A stretch of DNA of 64,000 bases from NCBI GenBank assembly GCA_018292915.2, contig JACVVK020000389.1:493501-557500 (forward strand), in the 5' to 3' direction. The stretch comes from Batillaria attramentaria (Eukaryota; Mollusca; Gastropoda; Batillariidae). Under the pieces are notes generated by a model. It made no database searches and was not told the DNA's origin. It saw nothing but the letters and a program-made list of their open reading frames with translations. Positions within the stretch are counted from its first letter, which is position 1; each line of letters opens with the position of its first letter. The position numbers were made by a program, and so were the translations under genes. Below are positions 56,462 to 64,000 of the stretch, piece by piece.

Positions 56462-56745
56462 AAAAAAAAACCCAAACAACAACAAACAAGCAAAACGGCG
56501 ACAACGACAAAAACCCCAAACAAGCAACAACAAAAAACACTCCAAAAACGAAACAAAAAATACAACTAAGAAACAAAACACCACTCACAAAACAAGAAAC
56601 AAAAGGAAACAAACAAACAAACAAAACAAAACAAGAAACAAACAAACAAAAAAACAAACAAACAAAACAAAACAAGAAACAAACAAAAAAGAAACAAACA
56701 AGCACAATAAAAACAAGAAACAAACGAACAAACAAACAAACAAAA
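56462..56745. repeat. (CAAA)n A/C-rich tract
   Basis: About 280 bp of CAAA, CAAAA and AAGAAAC units directly upstream (in the gene's sense) of the acceptor of the orphan exon. In the minus-strand transcript this is a U/G-rich region ahead of the splice site. Confidence 0.85.
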
Positions 56746-56962
56746 GTTGAATTTTGTTCGGTTGTTCGTCCTTCCGTCCGTCCGTTCATTTGTTGGTTTG
56801 TTTGTTTGTTCGGAGCTGTGTATAGTTGATGTCGAGCTTTGAATTCATACAACATGGACACACGCACAGGTGCAACATCACTCAATTAGGAGTGAGACAG
56901 ACAGGTCTATCAAATTTTTTGAAATCGAGCAGGGCGGTATAGTTAGTTAGTTAGTTAGTTAG

Positions 56963-57282
<320 letters not shown>

Positions 57283-57400
57283 TATCCTCCATACCCCCAA
57301 AAGCGGAAAAAGGAAAATAAAATCTTGAAACAACTTGGATTTCAGAGCGAGAGGCAAAGCCCGTCAGATGATCGGACTAAACAGACAGAGGTTGGGGGGT

Positions 57401-57705
57401 GGGGTGGGTGTTTGGGGAGTATAACGTCCTCTTCCACCACCGAGCCACCCGAAGTCTCCAAGTGGGGGGAGAGGAGGGGAGGGGGGTGGCAGAGGGGAGG
57501 GTGAGGGGAGGGTAGGGCGGACTGATTGAAGTGGGTGGGTGTTTTAGGGGTTTAACGTCCTTATCCACCACATACGGGTGATATCAAAGACGGGGCAACG
57601 AGAAAAAGGCCAGCACAATTATTTCGTCCCAGCCGGGATTCGAACTCACGACTCGGCCAAGCATTGAAAGTCCAACGCTCTACCATTCGGCCACCCCGGC
57701 TCCCC
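57401..57705 (-). mobile_element. SINE (type C) with adjacent 3' fragment
   Basis: An intact minus-strand copy at 57531-57705 has head GGGAGCCGGGGTGGCCGAAT, A-box-like GGTAGAGCGTTGGACTTTCA, B-box-like GTGAGTTCGAATCCCGGC and tail GTTAAACCCCTAAAACACCC. A second tail fragment lies at 57401-57440. This is the best-preserved head of the type C family. Confidence 0.9.
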
Positions 57706-57890
57706 GACAGAGGTTGAAACTCGCAGCTGCCACAGTGACCCTTTAGCATGGAGAGTTTGAATTGAAAAAACTGCAGGTGTTTCCAGACTAAATGTCCCCC
57801 CCCCCAAAAAAAAAAAGAAAAGAAAAAAAAAAGCCCTCAGTGCATTGTATTCAGAGCCCTGGTAACCTTTCCACAGATTATTTCGAGTGT

Positions 57891-58170
57891 CCGGTGTCAC
57901 AGGATATTTCGGAACCGGACGAATGGGAACCATTCCGATTTATCCTGGCTCCGGTGGCAGGATTTTTCGGAACCATTCCGATTTATCCTGACTCTAGTCA
58001 CAGGATATTTGAAAACCACCAGCATATTTCGGAACAGTCTAGAAGGTCATTAGCCCACATGAGTTTTGTCTGCCAGGTGCGGGATAAATGGGAATGGTTC
58101 CGAAATATCCTAGGATTTTTGGGAACCGGTTCCGATTTATCCTGGTTGCGAAATATTCTACGACACCGGG
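57891..58170. mobile_element. Palindromic TIR element
   Basis: Left end CCGGTGTCACAGGATATTTC; right end in reverse complement CCGGTGTCGTAGAATATTTC. Inside, AACC(G)GTTCCGATTTATCC-type blocks recur in both orientations, so almost the whole 280 bp can fold back. No coding capacity. Confidence 0.7.
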
Positions 58171-59425
58171 TCCACCCACAAGCGCATCCGTTCCATACGA
58201 GAAATTATCCGCTGTGAAGCACGCAGGATTCAGCTAACCGGCTTTAATTTTGCGGGAGAAATCCTTTTTATTTATTTATTTATTTATTTATTTGGTAGAG
58301 CTCAAAGTTTCCAACAAAAAGACTTTTCACGGCGATGTAGCAAAGTATAGCAAAGCCATTTATTTCCTCTCTCTCTCTCTCTCTCTTTTTGGGGGGAGGT
58401 GTTTGTGGAAAAGCTGTTGAGTATAACGTACACTCGGTCGGAACCCGCAATATACTGTGTACAACTAGAAACGCTGTTAAATCTTGTGGAAAACGCTGTT
58501 GTGAAATCTCCCATTTCTGCTTTGTGATTAGAACCTGATTCAATTTTTCAACGTGTGCATTTACTCGAAACTTTCACTAACCGCTGTTTCCATTTTCGCA
58601 TTTTCACGACTCTGAACTCTACGGTACTGCAGTCACCTTTTCTTTGCCTTTAAATTGGACATTTAAATGGAAAAAAAAAAAAAAAAACTGATGGGTTCTG
58701 TTAACCGGAATTTGGAGTAAGTTAGTTTGCATGTGAGTAGGTTGCAATTGCTGATTGAAACTGATAAGGTCTGAAACGCGAAGAGTTTTGTCAAGCGTAA
58801 GAAGCTTAAAAGCGGTTTGGCGCGAACCAAACCACTCCGATCTACTACTGTAAGAATTGGAAGCGCTCAACCATGCAAGGCTCTGAAAACTTCGGGGGGA
58901 AAATGAACCGCTGATTGAAAATCTGTATGTACGTGGGATTAATACCGTTGGCTTAGATCGCGAAAAGAAAAGGATGAAAGGTGCAGGTATGTTCCTGAAC
59001 CGATAATTTGATTAGGTGGGGGATTACTTGTGTCGAGCAGCTAAACACGCACAAAAAGAGGCGGAGAATGGGGACTCAGGCACGTGTGACAAGAGAAGAT
59101 TAGTTCGGGACTGAGAACAAAGGAGCGTGATCATGGATGTAATTCAGTTGATGTGGGAGAGCGTGTTGGCTGAAGTGAAGTGTCGTCCATTTCTGTGAAC
59201 GCGGTGACTGTCAGCAGGGTCGGAAACGAAGACAGACAAACACACAACAAACAAGCAAGCAAGCAAGCGAGCGAACCAACCGACCAACCAACCAACAAAT
59301 TCAAGTAACCACACATTCACCCACACACCCACCTAACTTACAAACAAACAAGCAAGTGATTTTATTTCCTCCGCTTCTGTATTTCCTTCTAGAATTGCTA
59401 ACAGTGCAAGAGTTGGCTGGTTTCT

Positions 59426-59429
<4 letters not shown>

Positions 59430-59475
<46 letters not shown>
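59430..59475. repeat. (GT)n microsatellite
   Basis: About 45 bp of GT. The surrounding 58200-61300 holds only simple sequence (TTTA at 58269-58292, CT at 58370-58386, CTT/CT at 59985-60045, a G run at 60226-60240), with no supported gene. Confidence 0.9.
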
Positions 59476-59476
<1 letters not shown>

Positions 59477-61305
59477 CCTTTTTGTTTTTGGCGGAAGACG
59501 GAACAGCTAGGAAAACAAAATCGCAACTAAAAACAAACAAAACAAAAAGCATAAATCACCCCGGGTCAATGCAGCGTGTTTGGCCGGGTTCTAAGCTGGT
59601 GTACCATGGAGCACTGGGGAGTTAATCTCGCGTACTACACCGGCTCCTCTGGCCAAGGGAACGAACCCAAGAAAAGTTGCCCTGATTTGCTGCCCCTGAT
59701 GCATTTTCATCGGCACAGACAAGTGGGCAAGGGAGACGAGCCTTGACCCAGATGAGCCACGAACGACAACTGTTACACACAAGACAAATTTAATATACTA
59801 TATAATATTTAATATAATATTTAATATATTTAAAAACAACAACAACAAAAAAGCCTGTCCCTATTAAAGTAAACCCATTCCTTTGGTTCAGTCCGCTGGC
59901 TCCGTCGAAAAACAATCGACTCGGACACGGAAATGTCAGCATTCACAGAGACAACATGAACAGATGCCCGCCATTTCTTGTTTCTTCTTCTTCTTCTTCT
60001 CAATCTCTCTCTCTCTCTCTCTCTCTCTCTTCTTCTTCTTCTTGCTTTTTCAACAGATCAATAGCCTGATAGCGTTATTTAACCAAACCGTCTTCATGGA
60101 GACTTTTCCCCCCCTCTCTCTGAATTTGTAAGCATCCGTCACGAGGTTTCCTGGTCAGAAAGAAGTAGTTATCAACTTGCGTGACGCTTTCCGTTTTGTA
60201 GTTTTATTGCGAATACTTTTTTGTGGGGGGGGGGGGGGGGAGGGGAGGAGTTCTAGGCAGAAACTAATCAAATACTTTGAGAACTGAAGAAATGAGACTT
60301 CACTCGTGATTCAAAGCACGGCAGAGTAGGAGAGAGCGGCGGATGAAGGGACTGGCAGGCAGTGCGCTCCAGACTGACGGACCAGGAAAAATGCACGCAC
60401 GCCACGTGTTTTTGAGTTACAGTGTATAGTGAAAGACGGAGTTCGCGAGTATCGAACAGAGGAACGAAGTGACCGGGAGGTGGGGGGGGGGGGTGTGTAC
60501 AACTGCAGTAAGTCAGAAAAAAAAGTAAAATATACATGCTGTGTTGACTTCTTTACGTACTCTTGATGATGATGATGATGATGGAGACTCGGTACAGCGC
60601 ACGGCCCCATCCTAACTGTGTGCTCACGGCGCCTAGGGAGAGGTTTTGAAAAGAAAGAAAGTGTGGGGAAAAAAAGAAGGAAAAAAGTGCAGATGTTTAC
60701 TGGGGTGAAGCACTGAAGAGATGAGTCTTCAGGCTCTTAAAATGTAAGTCACTGTTTAAAGCCTACGCCCACTCTCTCTCTCTCTCTCTGCACGCAACGT
60801 TCCCTATTTCTAGTGTTTCCTTGATTCCAAACGAAACTTTTACTTCATTTTCACCGCTTCAAAAATTCGATTGAAAGAGCTTGTCCTTCAGGTCTGTATA
60901 CAAGCAAACTGTTTTAAATAACAGATTGAATTACTGTCTTTCCCTCTCGTGCTCGTCACGCTTGACTTGTTGATCGATACGGCCAGTTAGGGCGCGCTGA
61001 GCTATATTGTCACTATTAACAGCCAATCGAAGGCTGGCTAATTACCCAGCAACGTAGTATTGTAGGGAGAGGCCGCAACACTCTAATGCATGCGTGTGAG
61101 CGATTTGAAAATCTTTAGACTATTTCCTAGACCTAACTGAATCTGTAGTTTAGAACTTCGTAAACTGAACTTGGTAAATGTTTCATCGTTCAAACTTTGG
61201 AAACGTGTCTGAGGCTGTATAAAATCGCCTGAATGTTTATTTTTCACAGTTCATAAGCTTCCCCGTATGTTTATCTTTCAAACTTGGTATAAAGGTTTCT
61301 GAGTC

Positions 61306-61351
61306 CTATGTGGTGGAAAAGGACGTTAAACCCCCAAACACCCACCCACCC
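61306..61351 (+). mobile_element. SINE (type C) 3' fragment
   Basis: TATGTGGTGGAAAAGGACGT then TAAACCCCCAAACACCCACC only, matching the family tail. Confidence 0.75.
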
Positions 61352-61994
61352 TGTATTTTCAAACTTTGTAAACGTATTGGAATATTTATTTATTTATTTA
61401 CTTATTTATTTTTATTCCTTTTTTTTTTTTTTTTTTTTTTTGGTTTTTGGCGTCGTGAACTGATCAAAACCTGTATTTCTGAAATATTTCTGCGTAATCG
61501 GAATCTTTATATTTCAAGCTTCGTAAACTGACGTATCTCAATATTTCAAACTTCAAAACTGAATGTTTATTTTTTCCTATTTCGTAAACTTATCCATCAA
61601 ACTTCGCCGGTAAACTCATTGGAATTTTTCATTTTTCCTTCTAGACGCCTCCACAATGTTGCCCAGCCTTCTGAGTCATATGAAATACAGAAGAAAAACT
61701 GAGCTTGCTTTATCGACTGACACTGCGATATAGTGACAGCATTAGGAGACACACCCACGGCCACTTACACACTCTCGCCTTATTCTGCTCCCAACAACGG
61801 ACACTCTCCGCAGACGCGGATCCCCTGGGGAGTGGCTCGCCCCGGGGCCAGGAGTTTCCCCACCCTCCTACACCCGGTGGAACGCAAGAAGGGAATTTAA
61901 CGACCCAAACAAACACGTTACGGTCTAACGACGTCTGAATGGTTGGCACCGCCTACGTTGAATTACGGTTACTAGGTCACATTGTCTCGTGGAC

Positions 61995-62990
61995 ATTAAT
62001 GACCTGCTAGGGTGGCGGTCGGTGAAGAAGTGGTAAAGAGCCTGGCCATCAGTGCCAGAGGCTGAGTTTCGAGTCCCGATTGGCGGCGGTTTTTTTTTTG
62101 GTTTGTTTTTGTTTTTAACCATTTGTATGTGTTACAGCTCATTCGGGTCGGTGTTCCATGCGGGCTTTAGTCTCCAGCGAGGCAACTTGAGGCTAGAAGT
62201 GCCCCAGGTCGAAACAGCTTGAGGCTGGAAGTGCCCCGGGTTTAAGCAGCTTGAGGCTAGAAGTGCCCCGAGTCTAAGCAGTTTGAGGCTAGAAGTGCCC
62301 CGGGTCTACACAGCTTGAGGCTAGAAGTGCCCCGGGTCTAAGCAGCTTGAGGCTAGAAGTGCCGCGGGTCTAAACAGCTTGAGGCTAGAAGTGCCCCGGG
62401 TCTAAGCAGCTTGAGGCTATAAGTGCCCCGGGTCTAAGCAGCTTGAGGCTAGAAGTGCCACGGGTCTAAACAGCTTGAGGCTAGAGGTGCCCCGGGTCTA
62501 AGCAGCTTGAGGCTATAAGTGCCCCGGGTCTAGGCAGCTTGAGGCTAGAAGTGTCACGGGTCTAAACAGCTTGAGGCTAGAAGTGCCCCGGGTATAAGCA
62601 GCTTGAGGCTAGAAGTGCCCCGGGTCTAAGCAGCTTGAGGCTAGAAGTGCCGCGGGTCTGAGGTACTTGAAGCTAGAAGTGCCCCGGGTCTAAGCAGTTT
62701 CAGGCTAGAAGTGCCCCGGGTCTAAGCAGCTTGAGGCTAGAAGTGCCCCGGATCTAAGCAGCTTGAGGCTAGAAGTGCCCCGGGTCTAAACAGCTTTAGG
62801 CTGGAAGTGCCCCGGGTCTAAGCACCCCATGCTTTGGCAATGTTCAGCCTAGGAAAATACAAACGTGCAAGTCTAAACTCCGAAACTTGAATAGCTACAC
62901 TGACCCTTCGCATCACGGCATTCTCCCGTTTGAGCACACAGACATGCACAAAATATCGTGTGCACGTTAAAGGTCCCGTTCTATCCTGGA
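61995..62990 (+). mobile_element. SINE (type A-like) split by a minisatellite
   Basis: A tRNA-like head at about 62010-62085 (GTCGGTGAAGAAGTGGTAAA and GAGTTTCGAGTCCC) leads to TCATTCGGGTCGGTGTTCCA. After the 32-bp array, 62825 resumes with CATGCTTTGGCAATGTTCAG, CTCCGAAACTTGAATAGCTA and GACCCTTCGCATCACG. Both parts match type A SINEs at 1-310 and 36025-36300 in the right order. Confidence 0.65.
62189..62828 (+). repeat. 32-bp minisatellite, 20 copies
   Basis: Unit core GAGGCTAGAAGTGCCCCGGG then TCTAAGCAGCTT. GAGGCT-type starts fall every 32 bp exactly from 62189 to 62797 with no indels and few substitutions. There are no unique spacers, so it is not a CRISPR-like array. Confidence 0.97.
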
Positions 62991-63099
62991 TGGGGCGCAG
63001 AATAAAAAACAAACACACACCATCACCATCACCACCACCACCACCACCACCAACAACAAAAATCCAAGTACATTCCATGCATACAGGAAGAAGAAAGAA

Positions 63100-64000
63100 A
63101 GAAAGAATCGGTGGCACTGTAGGCCTATAGGCCCCATGGGCTCGCCTTCACGCGGCGGGGCTGATTTCGCTGAGCTTGCCCACCCCTTTTGCTCTTTCTC
63201 TACTCTTATTTCTGCCTCCATCGGTCCATTCACCTGTCTTTTGCTCGCTTAAAATCTCCTCCGGGGGGGAGGTCAGTAAGCGGGTGTCTGCTGACCCTTG
63301 GTCCAGTGAGACATCTGAGGGTCGTTTCTGAAGGCCGACTTCACTGGATTCCCCCCACCTGGTCTTCACCCTGGCGGGCTTTGTTTGCAGCGCCCTGCTG
63401 GTGCTGCTGAACACCTGTCATGTTGAAGACCTTCACAACGCACCCCTCTCTGGTGCGTTGTTTTCCCAAACCGCCTCACGGCGGGGAGGTTCCGTGTTGG
63501 AGCGGTCTGTTCTCCAACTGCCTCCCAGGCATGTTGTCTTCATTGGCAACTAAGGAATTTTCCTTCCTACCTCTCTGTCTATCCCTCACCAGCCCATTCA
63601 CCTGTATCTTTCTCTTTAAAACCTCCCGAATTTAGCCGCTCTGACCTTCTTCTCTTCTCTCAGCTGATTTCTGAGTTCGGCCCTTTCATCTATATTTCTT
63701 CTTTTTAACCCCTCACTTACGTCTGCACTACCAGTGGTTAGGAATAAGTGATGTTGGGCATATGCTGCGAACTGGTCTATTGCGCCTAGGAGATGATAAG
63801 TTGCAATATTTGCTGTATATGCGCTTAGTATTTATCTTTGTTTTACCTAGTTGTAATTGTCATTTGTTTTTTACGCTTTTTTGTCACCGGGAGTTCGAGA
63901 AATTAGCATGAAGGTGCAGCGTCTCCTGCATGTCCTAGGTTTATATTGCCCCGTAGACCAGTTTGCATCCATTGTCCAACGTTACATTTTTGTTTTTTTC
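63100..64000. other. Unassigned tail of the window
   Basis: Pyrimidine-rich sequence with two related blocks (CCATTCACCTGTCTTTTGCT near 63224 and CCATTCACCTGTATCTTTCT near 63594). It looks like part of a dispersed element, but no coding domain was recognised. Confidence 0.35.

Noticed and set aside
62189..62828. Regular array that could suggest a CRISPR
   Set aside because: Units abut with no spacers and the genome is animal; it is a minisatellite.

Overview
This is a eukaryotic window. It holds spliced genes with GT-AG introns, tRNA-derived SINEs, Tc1/mariner and hAT-like DNA transposons, and very many (AC)n, poly(G) and poly(C) tracts. Gene content and repeat style suggest a lophotrochozoan animal, most likely a mollusc, perhaps a gastropod. 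That placement is inference; no species marker is present.

Two genes can be rebuilt exon by exon. On the minus strand, 36857 down to 501, lies a complete 28-exon PLEKHA5/6/7-type gene: two WW domains, a PH domain, long disordered exons, coiled coils and the C-terminal PEKVVIPERY block, with a predicted protein of 2094 aa. On the plus strand, 41667 to 48444, lies a complete 8-exon NADH-cytochrome b5 reductase gene of the CYB5R3 type, 309 aa. The two are head to head, separated by about 4.8 kb of intergenic DNA with no supported gene. A third minus-strand gene shows only its last exon (56066-56418). It encodes two copies of a C-x8-C module separated by a Gly-Lys-Arg site, has a secreted-prohormone look, and was not recognised.

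By region: 1-36.9 kb is the PLEKHA gene, whose introns carry SINEs, an internally deleted Tc1-like transposon, hAT-like MITEs, foldback elements and several tandem arrays. Intron 2 alone is 8.9 kb. 36.9-41.6 kb is the divergent intergenic region. 41.6-49.4 kb is CYB5R with two DNA transposons close to its acceptors. 49.4-64 kb is gene-poor apart from the orphan exon, with microsatellites, degenerate tandem repeats, SINEs, a palindromic element and a 20-copy 32-bp minisatellite that appears to sit inside a SINE.

The genes are not an evident pathway. The PLEKHA protein is expected at cell junctions and cytoskeleton. CYB5R is a membrane-anchored flavoprotein passing electrons from NADH to cytochrome b5. 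The most interesting points are the orphan Cys-module exon, three TIR elements with 6-bp target duplications (CAG-type ends), and the SINE-embedded minisatellite.
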